Shown here: piece by piece, positions 16,699 to 26,700 of the stretch
Layout of the letters: each line of letters begins with the position of its first letter
Numbering within the stretch: the first letter of the stretch is position 1
DNA from: Candidatus Rokuibacteriota bacterium
GTDB taxonomy: Bacteria; Methylomirabilota; Methylomirabilia; Rokubacteriales; CSP1-6
DNA: 58,350 bases
Assembly: GCA_016184365.1 (NCBI GenBank)
Contig: JACPCW010000081.1
Span: forward strand, 1-58,350
Direction: 5' to 3'
Program-made: the position numbers and the translations under genes
The notes under the pieces: model-generated
What the model saw: the letters and a program-made list of their open reading frames with translations, nothing else
Told to the model about the DNA's origin: nothing
The model's database searches: none

Positions 16699-18675
16699 AT
16701 GACGCGGGTCATCGTAACGTTCAGCCTGGTGGCGATGACGGCGCTGCTGCTCAGCGCGTCTGGCGAAGCGCAGGACAAGACGGAAGCCGAGAAAGTGCCG
16801 AAGACCGAAGAGGTGGTCGTGACGGCAACGAAGACGCCGACGCCGGTCGCCGAGACGGGCTCGTCCGTGACCGTCATCACACGCGAGGAGATCGAGCGCC
16901 GCCAGGCGACCGATGCGATGCAGATCCTGCGTGAACAGCCCGGCACGTCGGGGATCCAGACGGGCAGCCGCGGCGCATTGCAGGGGCAGCTCTTCATCCG
17001 CGGCGGCAACGCCGACATGAACCTGGTGTTGATCGACGGGATGAAGATCAATCAGGGCGGCGGCTCGGCGGACTTCCGCGACATCACGATGACGGGCATT
17101 CGCCGGGTCGAGATCGTGCGGGGACCGCAGAGCGCGCTCTACGGGGCCGACGCGTTCACCTCCGTGATCCAGTTCTTCACGCCGCGTGGCGAAGGCCCGT
17201 TCTCCGCGTGGGCGGCAGCCGGAGCCGGAAACTACGACACGACCGAGGAGCGGGTTGGCATGTCGTGGGGGAATGCCCGCACCGGCGTCTTCTTCGAGTT
17301 CGACCGCATCGACACGACGGGGATCCTCGACAAGAACAACGAGCATCGGAACCACACCGGCGTGCTCCGCCTCGACGCGAGCCCCGACAAGGACCTCGAG
17401 TTCACCGCGACGGGGCGCTTCAACCAGAGTCGGATCGAGTTCCCGACCGAGAACGAGGGTGACCGCCTCCAGCCGATCCTCGATCCGCGGCAGTTCAACG
17501 AGAACGAGCGCTTCGTCGGCACGCTCGGGGGCCGCTGGAAGCAGTCGAGATGGCTCGAGCACCGGTTGAAGGCGGGGCTGAACGTCGAGGACCGCCTGAC
17601 TCGAGATCCGCGCGACGTCCCACCCGACCCGGCATCGCGCCCCCCGGAAGGCACGCGGAACAACGCGCACGAGCACCGGATGCTGCTCGACTATCATGCG
17701 ACGCTCTTGCCCCCGGTGTTCCGGGGCCTCACGCCGACGGTCGTCGTGGGCTCGAGCTACGACGCGCAGAAGCTGACGCAGCGGAATCGGCCGGTGACCA
17801 CACGGCGCACCAACGCCGACCGCGAGGCGCACGCCGCGTACGGGCAGCTCCAGCTCGGATGGATCGACCACGTCTTCCTCACCGGCGGGCTCCGGTACGA
17901 CTCGAGCACCGTGTACGGTCCTGAAATCACGCCGCGCGTGGCGCTCGCGGTCATCGCGCCGAAAACCGAGACGCGGTTCCGGGGCGCGTGGGGCACCGGG
18001 ATCAAGGAACCGAGCTTCAGCGCCGAGTTCGGTGGCGCCACGTTCGCCGGCAACCGCGACATCAAGCCCGAGCACGCGGAGAGCTGGGAGATCGGTCTCG
18101 ATCAGCCTCTGTTCCGGGGGCGCTTCGAGGTCGGCACCACGTACTTCCACAACCGGTTCGATGACCTGATCTCGTTCATCAGCAGCGCCGAGGGCTTTCG
18201 GAACATCCAGAAAGCCAAGACTCAGGGGCTCGAGACGGTGCTGACGCTCCGGCCCGTCGCGGGCTGGCGCGCGACCGCGAATTACACGCTGCTCGATACC
18301 GAAGCGATGGCGACGGCCGGCGTCGGCGGGACGGCCTTCGTGCGCGGTGAGCCGCTCCTTCGGCGGCCGCAGCATGCCGGCGCCGTCTCGGTCGGCTACG
18401 AACGCGATCGTCTGAACGCGGTAGCCAGCCTGTTCGTCAGAGGCGACTCGATCGACCGTGACTTCAGCAAGGGTGGCAGCCCGCGTGTCGCCCTCGAGGG
18501 GTACAACAAGCTCGACGTCTCGGTGGCCTACGTCGTGGCGAAGGAATGGCTCGGGCTCAAGAGCGTGACGTGGAAGACTCGCGTGCAGAACCTGCTCAAC
18601 GAGACGTACGAGGAAGTCTTCGGATTCTCGTCGCCGCGCCTGTCGTTCCTCACCGGCTTCGAGGCGCGGTACTAG
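16699..18675 (+). CDS. btuB: TonB-dependent vitamin B12 receptor (first copy)
   Basis: Outer-membrane receptor of 658 residues. A signal peptide ends near SGEAQ. The TonB box VVVTATKTPT is followed by a plug domain (EIERRQATDAMQILREQPGT, LVLIDGMKINQGG, RVEIVRGPQSALYGADAF). A long beta-barrel ends in an aromatic residue (FLTGFEARY). The barrel segment ENAESWEIGL-type turn reads KPEHAESWEIGL. Immediately downstream of cobalamin riboswitch 2, which fixes the ligand class as cobalamin or another corrinoid. GGAGGACGAAG precedes the ATG. Confidence 0.95.
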   Translation: MTRVIVTFSLVAMTALLLSASGEAQDKTEAEKVPKTEEVVVTATKTPTPVAETGSSVTVITREEIERRQATDAMQILREQPGTSGIQTGSRGALQGQLFIRGGNADMNLVLIDGMKINQGGGSADFRDITMTGIRRVEIVRGPQSALYGADAFTSVIQFFTPRGEGPFSAWAAAGAGNYDTTEERVGMSWGNARTGVFFEFDRIDTTGILDKNNEHRNHTGVLRLDASPDKDLEFTATGRFNQSRIEFPTENEGDRLQPILDPRQFNENERFVGTLGGRWKQSRWLEHRLKAGLNVEDRLTRDPRDVPPDPASRPPEGTRNNAHEHRMLLDYHATLLPPVFRGLTPTVVVGSSYDAQKLTQRNRPVTTRRTNADREAHAAYGQLQLGWIDHVFLTGGLRYDSSTVYGPEITPRVALAVIAPKTETRFRGAWGTGIKEPSFSAEFGGATFAGNRDIKPEHAESWEIGLDQPLFRGRFEVGTTYFHNRFDDLISFISSAEGFRNIQKAKTQGLETVLTLRPVAGWRATANYTLLDTEAMATAGVGGTAFVRGEPLLRRPQHAGAVSVGYERDRLNAVASLFVRGDSIDRDFSKGGSPRVALEGYNKLDVSVAYVVAKEWLGLKSVTWKTRVQNLLNETYEEVFGFSSPRLSFLTGFEARY

Positions 18676-18685
18676 GAGGATGTCC

Positions 18686-19216
18686 ATGGCGACGACAGCA
18701 CCGGCGCTCGACTACGAGGTGGACGGCAGCGCGATGGAGTACCACGACGTGCCGGTCGGTGACGACCGGATCGAACGTCTGATGACGGAGATCTTCACCG
18801 AGCACTGGTCGAAGATCACGACGGGGCCGCTGGTGCAGGGCGGCGCGTGGGAAATCCGTTTTTCCGCCGCGCCGAAGGTCACCATGCTCGACGGCTACCT
18901 GACCGTCGACACCGGGCCGTGGCACTTTCACCTGTGCGTCAACGACACGCGCACCACGCCGAGCGAGGAGCTTCGTCGCGTCCGGCGCGTCGCGCGCGCC
19001 GCGTTTTATCGAAGCCTCGATGCGAAGGGCGCGCCGGTGAGCTGGGGCCTGCGTCTCTGGAATGGTCGTGGCGAGCAAATGGGATCCGTGCTGTTCCCGA
19101 ACCCGCACTACGACGAGACGTTCCACCGGCTTGCCGAGCCCGACTGGGCCAAGACGCAGCTATGGGACGACCTGCGGCGGCGATATGCCGGCGGTTCGCG
19201 CGAGGCGCATGTCTGA
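18686..19216 (+). CDS. uncharacterised conserved protein, cobalamin-locus paralogue A
   Basis: A 176-residue soluble protein with no recognised domain. Its core is highly similar to the gene at 34991-35509 in the same locus. Shared blocks are DRIERL, HWS, AWEIRF, MLDGYLTVDTG, WHFHLCVND, RRVARA, SWGLRLWNG, GEQM and VLFPNPH. The WHFHLC block (His-x-His-x-Cys) and the PNPH motif are candidates for metal or corrinoid contacts; this is inference. The ATG at 18686 is chosen over 18680 because AGGAGG at 18674-18679 overlaps the latter. It is placed between btuB and cobB, with an 8-base overlap into cobB. Two copies in one riboswitch-controlled run suggest a role in corrinoid handling. Confidence 0.85.
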   Translation: MATTAPALDYEVDGSAMEYHDVPVGDDRIERLMTEIFTEHWSKITTGPLVQGGAWEIRFSAAPKVTMLDGYLTVDTGPWHFHLCVNDTRTTPSEELRRVRRVARAAFYRSLDAKGAPVSWGLRLWNGRGEQMGSVLFPNPHYDETFHRLAEPDWAKTQLWDDLRRRYAGGSREAHV

Positions 19217-20633
19217 ACACGTCCCCGGAATCGTCGTCGCCGGTGTCGCGAGCGGCGTCGGCAAGACGACGGTGACTCTCGGCCTGCTCGCCGCGCTCCG
19301 GCGCCGCGGGCTCGTCGTGCAGGCCTTCAAGGTCGGTCCCGACTTCATCGATCCCGGCTTTCATCGCCTCGTGTCCGGCCGGCCATCGTATTCGCTCGAC
19401 GGCTGGATGTGCGGCCGCGATCACGTGCTCGCCACCTACATCCGCCGCTCGCGCGGCGCCGATCTCGCGGTGGTGGAGGGCGTCATGGGCTGCTTCGACG
19501 GCCGGAGCGCGGACAGCGACGAAGCGTCGACGGCCGAGATCGCGAAGTGGCTCGGGCTGCCCGTCATCCTCGTCGTCGACGTCCGCGCCCAGTCGCGAAG
19601 CGCGGCGGCCGTCGTCCAGGGTTTCGAGCGTTTCGACGCGGACCTCGATCTCGCCGGCGTCATCCTGAACCGCGCCGGCGGCGAGCGCCACGCGCGCACG
19701 GTGCAGGAGGCGATCGCGTCGACGTGCCGGGCGACGCCGCTCGGCGCGCTCGTCCGCGACGCTTCGCTCGGGGTGCCGGAGCGTCATCTCGGCCTCGTCA
19801 CCGCGGTCGAAGGACCGCTCGCCGCGTCGCAGATCGGCCGGCTCGCGGATGCCGTCGAGCGCGCGGTGGACCTCGACGCCGTCATGGGGCTCGCGCGCGC
19901 GCGTTCGACGCCGCGGGCCCATATCCCAGGACGCTGCTCGACGGGCGCCGTCGCGTCGGCCCGGGCCCGGATCGGCGTCGCGCACGACGTCGCCTTCCAG
20001 TTCTATTACGAAGAGAACCTCGATCGCCTGCGCGAAGCCGGCGCCGAGCTCGTGTTCTGGAGCCCGGTCACGGACGGCGAGCTGCCGGACGTCGACGGCT
20101 TGTACTTCGGCGGCGGCTATCCGGAGCTGCACGCGTCGTCGCTCACCGCCAATGCGCGGATGCGGAGCGAGGTCCACCGCGCTTCCGAGCGCGGGACGCC
20201 CATCTACGCGGAGTGCGGCGGGCTCATGTACCTCGGCGAGTCGCTGGAGGATCACGAAGGCGTCGCGCACGCGATGGTCGGCGTGCTGCCGGCGACGGTC
20301 CGCATGCGACCTCGCCGGCTCTCGCTCGGTTACACGGACGTTCGGTTCGTCGCCGACACGCCCCTCGGCCCCGCCGGCACGACGGCGCGCGGGCACGAGT
20401 TTCACTACTCGATCATGGACGCGCCCTCCGACGAGATCCGACGCGCCTGGGCCGTGACCAGCCACTCCGGTGACGCGCGACCGGAGGGCTATCTCTACCG
20501 GAGAACGCTCATGACGTACGTGCACCTGCACTTCGGCTCGAACCCGGCGCTCGCGGCGGCGTTCGTCGAGACGTGTGTTACCGCCAGGCGCGAGCGCGAC
20601 GCGATGCGCCTGGAGGACCCGGCACGTGGCTGA
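19209..20633 (+). CDS. cobB: cobyrinic acid a,c-diamide synthase
   Basis: ATP- and glutamine-dependent amidation of the a and c side chains of cobyrinic acid or its hydrogenobyrinic precursor. The 474-residue protein has an N-terminal dethiobiotin-synthetase-like domain with P-loop GVASGVGKTT, KVGPDFIDPGFH, and DGWMC. The C-terminal glutamine-amidotransferase domain has YFGGGYPELHA, the nucleophile Cys in YAECGGLMYLGE and a His in GHEFHYS. The start at ATG 19209 overlaps the previous gene. CobN downstream acts on hydrogenobyrinic acid a,c-diamide in the aerobic pathway, so CobB may work before cobalt insertion. Confidence 0.95.
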   Translation: MSEHVPGIVVAGVASGVGKTTVTLGLLAALRRRGLVVQAFKVGPDFIDPGFHRLVSGRPSYSLDGWMCGRDHVLATYIRRSRGADLAVVEGVMGCFDGRSADSDEASTAEIAKWLGLPVILVVDVRAQSRSAAAVVQGFERFDADLDLAGVILNRAGGERHARTVQEAIASTCRATPLGALVRDASLGVPERHLGLVTAVEGPLAASQIGRLADAVERAVDLDAVMGLARARSTPRAHIPGRCSTGAVASARARIGVAHDVAFQFYYEENLDRLREAGAELVFWSPVTDGELPDVDGLYFGGGYPELHASSLTANARMRSEVHRASERGTPIYAECGGLMYLGESLEDHEGVAHAMVGVLPATVRMRPRRLSLGYTDVRFVADTPLGPAGTTARGHEFHYSIMDAPSDEIRRAWAVTSHSGDARPEGYLYRRTLMTYVHLHFGSNPALAAAFVETCVTARRERDAMRLEDPARG

Positions 20634-21018
20634 CGACGGACTGCTCTTCATGTGCGTGGGCTGCTGCTGTGGTCGCCAGGAGCATGGCGGCGAGCTGGCG
20701 CCGGCGCGTCACCTGAAGTCGGTCGTGCGCAAGGCCTTCGATGCCTCCGGACTCTCCGGTCGCGTCCGCCTGTCGTTCACCGAGTGTCTCGGACCGTGCA
20801 GCGAGTCGAACGTGGTCTTTCTCTATCTCCACGGCCGGCCGCTGTGGCTTCGCCGCGTCAACACACCGAGGCTGGTCGTCGAGATCCTGGGCTACGCGGA
20901 CCGCGCGAGCCGCGATCCCTCCTGCGCGCTGCCCGCGTCGTTCGAGGCCCATGCCTTCACGTGGACCGGCGGGGGCGTCGGCCCCAAGCCTCCGGTGCCG
21001 GACGGCGCACTGTCGTGA
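20626..21018 (+). CDS. thioredoxin-like 2Fe-2S ferredoxin, CbiW-like
   Basis: A 130-residue protein with an N-terminal FMCVGCCCGRQEHGG and, about 45 residues later, TECLGPCSESNVV. The two Cys pairs fit a thioredoxin-fold 2Fe-2S protein. Similar small ferredoxins, sometimes called CbiW, are found beside cobN and btu genes. The Cys-Cys-Cys run is richer than the usual ligand set. The last 30 residues (TWTGGGVGPKPP) are low complexity. The GTG at 20626 overlaps the cobB stop and the stop overlaps the btuF copy. Electron donor for corrinoid cobalt reduction before adenosylation is a reasonable inference. Confidence 0.72.
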   Translation: MADDGLLFMCVGCCCGRQEHGGELAPARHLKSVVRKAFDASGLSGRVRLSFTECLGPCSESNVVFLYLHGRPLWLRRVNTPRLVVEILGYADRASRDPSCALPASFEAHAFTWTGGGVGPKPPVPDGALS

Positions 21019-21911
21019 TGTGCCGATCGCTCGCCGTCGTCGCCGCCGTCGCCGTCGCGCTGACGCTGGGCGTGGGCATGGTCGCCGACGCGGCGACGGT
21101 GAAGGACATGCTCGGGCGCGACGTGCCGGTGCCGTCCGCGACCGCGCGCATCGTGTCGCTCGTGCCGAGCGTCACCGAGACGCTCTACGCGATCGGCGCC
21201 GAGCCGTTGCTGGTCGGCGTGACGACGTTCTGCGACTTCCCGCCGGCGGCGAAGTCGAAGGCGAAGGTGGGCGGCCTCGTGAATCCGAGCCTCGAGGCGA
21301 TCGCGAGCCTGCGCCCCGACCTGGTGATCGCGACGACGGAAGGCAATCGCGAGACGACGATCCAGCAGCTCGAGGCGGTCGGCCTTCCGGTCTACGTCGT
21401 CCGCCCGAAGACGTTCGAGACCGTGCTCGACACGATCGCGCGGCTCGGACGTCTGACCGGCCGCGAAACGGAAGCCGAGCGTCTCGTCGCGGAGATGAAG
21501 CGCCGGGCGGCTCGCGTTGTCGACGCGGTCAAGGGCCGTCCGCGGCCCCGCGTGCTCTACGTCGTCTGGACGGATCCGCTTGTCGTGCCGGGCCGCGACA
21601 CGTTCCTGACCGAGCTGATCACCATGGCGGGCGGCGACAGCGTGTCCGCGCGCGAGGCGATCGAATGGCCGCGGCTCAGCCTCGAGTACGCGGTGACGAC
21701 GGCGCCGGACGTCGTCGTGACCGGCGCGCACACGCAGGCGCGGCTCGACGATGCGCTGCGGCGCTGGCGCGCGCACAACGTCGTGCTGCCGGCCTCACGC
21801 ACCGGCCGGATCCACGGCATCAGCCCCGACCTGCTGCACCGTCCGGGGCCGCGGATCGTCGAGGGGCTCGAGGCACTGGCGCGCGTGATCCACCCGGGGT
21901 CGCTCCCGTGA
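21018..21911 (+). CDS. btuF: corrinoid ABC transporter substrate-binding protein (second copy)
   Basis: A 297-residue periplasmic binding protein. A signal peptide ends near VADAA, then TVKDMLGRDVPVP and RIVSLVPSVTETLYAIGAEP, the standard BtuF/FhuD opening. LRPDLVIAT follows near residue 98. It is only distantly similar to the copy at 13734. The latter lacks the VPSVTE block, so this is not a recent duplication. The ATG at 21018 touches the previous stop and its own stop overlaps the permease GTG. Confidence 0.88.
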   Translation: MCRSLAVVAAVAVALTLGVGMVADAATVKDMLGRDVPVPSATARIVSLVPSVTETLYAIGAEPLLVGVTTFCDFPPAAKSKAKVGGLVNPSLEAIASLRPDLVIATTEGNRETTIQQLEAVGLPVYVVRPKTFETVLDTIARLGRLTGRETEAERLVAEMKRRAARVVDAVKGRPRPRVLYVVWTDPLVVPGRDTFLTELITMAGGDSVSAREAIEWPRLSLEYAVTTAPDVVVTGAHTQARLDDALRRWRAHNVVLPASRTGRIHGISPDLLHRPGPRIVEGLEALARVIHPGSLP

Positions 21912-22921
21912 TCACACCGCTCCGGCTTGCGGGCGTGCTGAGCGGCGTGGGCGCGGTCGCCATCGTGTCGGTGCTCGCGGCCCTCGCCGTCGGACCCGCG
22001 CGCCTCGGGCCGCGCGAAGTCGCCGGTGCCGTGTTCGGGACGGCGCAGGACCAGATGTCGACGACGATCGTGCTCGGGCTGCGGCTGCCGCGCATCATGC
22101 TCGCGGCGCTCGCCGGGGCCGGACTGGCCGTCGCCGGCGCCGGCTTCCAGGCCATCACGCGCAACCCGCTGGCCGATCCCTCGCTGCTCGGCGTGTCGAG
22201 CGGCGCGGCGTTCGGCGTCGTCGTCGCGCAGGTGCTCGGGCTCGGTCCGACGCCGCTCGGGTTCGTCGGCCTGACGGGCTTCGCGTTCGTCGGTGCGACC
22301 GTCGCCGCGCTCGCGGTTTACCTCGTCGCGCGCGTGGGCGCGTTGCTGCCCGTGCAGACGCTGCTGCTCGCCGGCGTCATCGTCGGGCTGTTCTTCTCCT
22401 CGGCGATCACGCTGATGATCTCGCTCGTCGACGTGATGCGGCTCGGCGCGATCCTCCATTGGCTCATGGGCAACCTCGGGCCGGTCAGCTACGGCGCGCT
22501 GCGGTTTCTCGCCATCGGCCTCGCGGTGGGCATCGGCGTCGTGCTGACCCAGGCGCGCGCGCTGAACCTGCTCGCCGCTGGCGAGGAATCGGCGCTCCAG
22601 CTGGGCGTCGAAGCCGAGCGGGTCAAGCGCGTGATCTTCATCGCGGCCTCGTTCGTGACCGCGCTCGTGGTGAGCTTCGCCGGACCGATCGGGTTCGTCG
22701 GGCTCATCATCCCGCACGCGGTCCGGATGCTGCTCGGCGCCGACAACCGGCTGCTCATCCCGACCTCGGTGCTCGCCGGCGCCGCGTTCCTCGTCCTCGC
22801 CGACGCGCTGTCCCGCGCCGTGATCCAGCCATCCGAGCTGCCCGTCGGCGTGATCACGGCGTTCTGTGGCGCTCCCTTCTTCATCTATCTCCTGCGCACG
22901 CGGTACCGGAGAACGTTGTGA
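21908..22921 (+). CDS. btuC: corrinoid ABC transporter permease (second copy)
   Basis: FecCD/BtuC-type permease, 337 residues, about ten helices. Motifs LRLPRIMLAALAGAGLAVAG, ITRNPLADPSLLGVSSGAAF and GPIGFVGLIIPHAVRMLLG match the family. It starts with GTG overlapping btuF. Divergence from the copy at 14645 is moderate to high, so the two sets are paralogous systems that may differ in ligand (for example cobinamide or precursors versus cobalamin). Confidence 0.93.
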   Translation: MITPLRLAGVLSGVGAVAIVSVLAALAVGPARLGPREVAGAVFGTAQDQMSTTIVLGLRLPRIMLAALAGAGLAVAGAGFQAITRNPLADPSLLGVSSGAAFGVVVAQVLGLGPTPLGFVGLTGFAFVGATVAALAVYLVARVGALLPVQTLLLAGVIVGLFFSSAITLMISLVDVMRLGAILHWLMGNLGPVSYGALRFLAIGLAVGIGVVLTQARALNLLAAGEESALQLGVEAERVKRVIFIAASFVTALVVSFAGPIGFVGLIIPHAVRMLLGADNRLLIPTSVLAGAAFLVLADALSRAVIQPSELPVGVITAFCGAPFFIYLLRTRYRRTL

Positions 22922-22934
22922 CCGGGAGGCGACG

Positions 22935-23744
22935 GTGAGCGCGTCGCTCGCGCTGAGCCACGTGACGTTCGGCTACGACGGTCGCCGCGTCATCGACGAC
23001 GTCAGCGTCGTCGTGCGGCCGGGGGAGGTCCTCGCGATCGTGGGCCCGAACAGCGCCGGGAAGACGACGCTCCTGCGTCTCATGACGCGCGTGGTGATGC
23101 CGCAGCAGGGCGTCGTCACGCTCGACGGCCAGGACGTGACGCGCCTCGCCCGGGTCGCGCTCGCGCGCGCCGTCGCCGTCGTCCCTCAAGATCTCGCGCT
23201 CACGTTCCCGTTCACGGCGCTGGACTTCGTGCTCACCGGACGGTATCCGCATCGCCCCGGAGAGTTCTTCGAGCGCGTGGACGACGTCGCCGTCGCGCGT
23301 ACGGCGCTCGCGGCCGTCGCCGGCGATCACCTCGCGGACCGGCTGGTGTCGGAGCTCTCCGGGGGCGAGCGACAGCTCGTGCTGGTCGCCCGGGCGCTGG
23401 CGCAGCGGCCGCGCGTGCTGTTGATGGACGAGCCGAACGCGCACCTCGACCTGCGCCACCAGCGGGATCTCGCGCGCCTGATCCATCGGCTCCATGCCGA
23501 GGGCACGACGATCGTCCTCGTGTCGCACGACCTGAACCTCGCCGCCCAGCTGGCCGATCGGCTGCTGCTGCTCGCCGCCGGACGGGTCGCCGCGCTCGGG
23601 ACGCCGGCCGACGTGCTGGTGCCGGAGACGCTCGAAGCGGTCTACGGGTGTCCCGTCGTCGTGGACGAGCAGGAGACCGGGCGTCCGCGCGTGAGCGTCC
23701 GATGGCTCGACGACACGCCCGTGCGTGGCGGAGCGGCGCGGTGA
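22935..23744 (+). CDS. btuD: corrinoid ABC transporter ATPase (second copy)
   Basis: A 269-residue ABC ATPase. Walker A GPNSAGKTT is near residue 38, the signature LSGGERQLVLVARALAQ near 143, Walker B LLMDEPNAHLD near 166 and VSHDLNLA near 199. The GTG at 22935 follows a GGGAGG ribosome binding site by 5 bases. The 3' end overlaps the cobN start (GTGA), linking transport to cobalt insertion. Confidence 0.94.
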   Translation: MSASLALSHVTFGYDGRRVIDDVSVVVRPGEVLAIVGPNSAGKTTLLRLMTRVVMPQQGVVTLDGQDVTRLARVALARAVAVVPQDLALTFPFTALDFVLTGRYPHRPGEFFERVDDVAVARTALAAVAGDHLADRLVSELSGGERQLVLVARALAQRPRVLLMDEPNAHLDLRHQRDLARLIHRLHAEGTTIVLVSHDLNLAAQLADRLLLLAAGRVAALGTPADVLVPETLEAVYGCPVVVDEQETGRPRVSVRWLDDTPVRGGAAR

Positions 23745-26700
23745 CGGCGCGCCGCCTCGTCGTGCTCGTGACGGCCGATTCGGAATTCGCGGCGCTGCAG
23801 CGCGCGCGGCTCGCGCTGGGCGCCGCCGGTCATGCGGTGCGCGTCGTGAACGTCGCACGGCAGCCGCTGCGCGGCGGCTCGCCCGAGCTCGCGGCGCTGA
23901 TCGCGGGCGCGACGATGATCGTCGGCCGCTGGCTCGGCGGCCGGCCCGCGCACGGCGAGCTGCTCGACGCGCTCGCGGCGGCGGCGCGGTCGGGCGGCCC
24001 GGCGTTCGTCGCCATTCCCGGCGAGCGCGTGCCCGACCCGCTCGTCGAAGCCGCGTCCACGGCGCCGATCGAAACGGTCCGCTCCGTCCATGGCTACTTC
24101 ACCGCCGGCGGCGTGCAGAACTTGACGGAATGTCTGAAGCTGCTGCTCGGCGAGGCCGCGCTGCCGCCCGTGCCGATTCCGGAGAGCGGTCGCTACGAGC
24201 CCGACGACGTCCGCGTGGCGTTGCCGGCCGGCCGCGTCGGCATTCTGTTCTACCGCGCGCAGTACACCGTCGGGGACCTGGACGTGGTCGACGCGGTCGC
24301 GCGCGAGTGCGCCCGGCGGGGGCTCGAGCCGGTGTGCGCGTTCACGTACAGCCTGCGCGACGAGGCGTCCGACGGCGCGGTGCCGCCCACCATCCGTGAT
24401 CACTTCCTCGACGCCGGCGGCGTGCCGTGCGTCGACGCGATCGTCACGCTGCTGTCGTTCTCGATGGCGCCGCTGGTCGACGCGCGCTTCCACGCCAAGC
24501 GTGAGTCGCTCGGCTCGTACCTGGATGCCCTCGGCGTCCCCGTCGTGCAGGCGATCGTGGCGTCGAGCTTCCGCGACGAATGGCTCGGGCGGGTCGCCGG
24601 ACTCGAGCCCCGCGACGTCGCGATGAAGGTCGTGATGCCCGAGTTCGACGGGCGGATCATCGGACCGCCGGTCGGCTTCGCGGAACGACGCACGCTGCCG
24701 GACGGCGAGATCGTCGAGACGATGCCGGACCTGGAGCGCGTCGCCCGCCTCGGCGAGCTGCTGGAACGGCTGATCCGCCTGCGTCACCGGCCGAACCGCG
24801 AGAAGCGGATCGCGATCGTGCTCTCGAACTTTCCCAATCGCTCGTCGCGCGTCGGCAACGCGGTCGGCCTGGACACGCCGGCCAGCGCGATCGTCCTGCT
24901 CGAGGCGCTGCGTGCCGGCGGCTACGACACCGGCACGTCGCTGCCGGACGAAGGCGACGAGCTGCTCCACACCCTCGTGCGGCGTCTGCCGCCCGCGCCG
25001 GAGGAAGCGTCCGACGAGCAGCTCGACGGCGCCGTCGGCGCGGTCCACGCCGCCGCCGTCGAGCGCTACGCGAGCGAGCTCGCGCCCGCGTCGGCCGCTG
25101 GCATGCGCGAGGCCTGGGGCGCACCGCCCGGCGACCTGTTCCGCCGAAAAGACGGCGCGCTCGCGCTGCCGGGGCTCGTCTTCGGCAACGTCTTCATCGG
25201 CATCCAGCCGGCCCGAGGCTTCGGCGAGAACCCGACGGCGATCTATCACGATCCCGACCTCGTTCCGACGTGGCATTACCTCGCGTTCTACCGGTGGCTG
25301 CGCGACGAGTTCCGGGCCGACGCGATCGTGCACCTCGGCAAGCACGGTAATCTCGAATGGCTCCCGGGCAAGAGCCTGGCGCTGTCGCGCGCGTGCTTTC
25401 CCGACGCGCTGCTCGAAGGCATGCCGCTGCTCTATCCGTTCATCATCAACGACCCCGGCGAGGGCACGCAGGCCAAGCGCCGCGCGCACGCCGTCATCGT
25501 CGACCACCTGATCCCGCCGATGACCCGCGCGGAGACGTACGACGATCTGATGAAGCTCGAGCAGCTGATGGACGACTTCTACCGCTATCGCGCCCTCGAT
25601 CCGGGCAAGGTGCCGGCGGTGGAGGACACCATCTGGGAGCTGATCCGGAAGACGCGCATCGACGAGGACCTCGGTGTCGCCGAGCGCCCCGGAGACTTCG
25701 ATCACCTGCTGCAAAAGATCGACGGCTACCTCTGCGAGCTGGGCGACGCGCAGATTCGCGACGGTCTCCACGTGCTCGGGCGCGTTCCCGAAGGCGAGCA
25801 GGCGGTGAACCTCCTCTCGGTGATGCTGCGCCTGCCGAACGGCGTGGCGGCGTCGCTGCATGCGGAGATCGCGCACGCGCTCGGCCTGCGCTGGGACGCC
25901 CTGCTCGCCGACCGCGGCGTGCCGTTCGCCGGTCCGGTTCCCCCTGCGCTCCGCGCGGAGATCGGCGCGACCGTCTCGCACGGCCGGCTGGTCGACGCCA
26001 TCGAGGCACTCGCGCAGCGGCTGATCGAACGCTGTCGCGTCGCGGCGTTCGAGACGGCGACGATCGACACCCACCTGCGCGCCGAGCTCGGACGCGAGAC
26101 CGCCGGCGTCGCCATGGTGCTGCGGTTCGCGTGCGACGTGCTGTGGCCCGCGGTCGCGCGAACCGGCGACGAGATCCGTCATCTGCTGGACGGACTCGAC
26201 GGACGTCATGTCCCGGCAGGACCGTCCGGCGCGCCGACGCGCGGCAATGCCGGGGTTCTTCCGACGGGACGGAATTTCTATACGGTCGACGTGCACACGA
26301 TCCCGAGCCCGGCGGCGTGGGACGTCGGGTGCCGGCTCGGCGACTCGCTGCTCGAGCGTCACCGCCAGGAGACGGGCGACTGGCCCGAGACGATCTCGAT
26401 GGTGATCTGGGGCACGTCGACGATGCGCACCCACGGCGACGACGTCGCCGAGGCGCTGTACCTGCTCGGCGTCCGCCCCGTGTGGCAGCGCGAATCGCGG
26501 CGCGTCGTCGGGCTCGAGATCATCCCGGATGCGGAGCTCGGCCGGCCGCGGATCGATGTGAACGTGCGCATCAGCGGATTCTTTCGCGACGCGTTTCCGA
26601 ACGTCGTGGCGATGCTGGACCGCGCGGTGCGGCTCGTGGCGCGCGATGGCGGTGACGACAACGCCGTGGCGCGGCACGTCCGCCGCGACGCGGAAGCGCT

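Noticed and set aside
15079..18687. A 1202-codon minus-strand frame opposite btuC-btuD-btuB, and a similar one at 3302-5578
   Set aside because: Both cross several well-supported plus-strand genes and riboswitch 2, and have no recognisable protein features.
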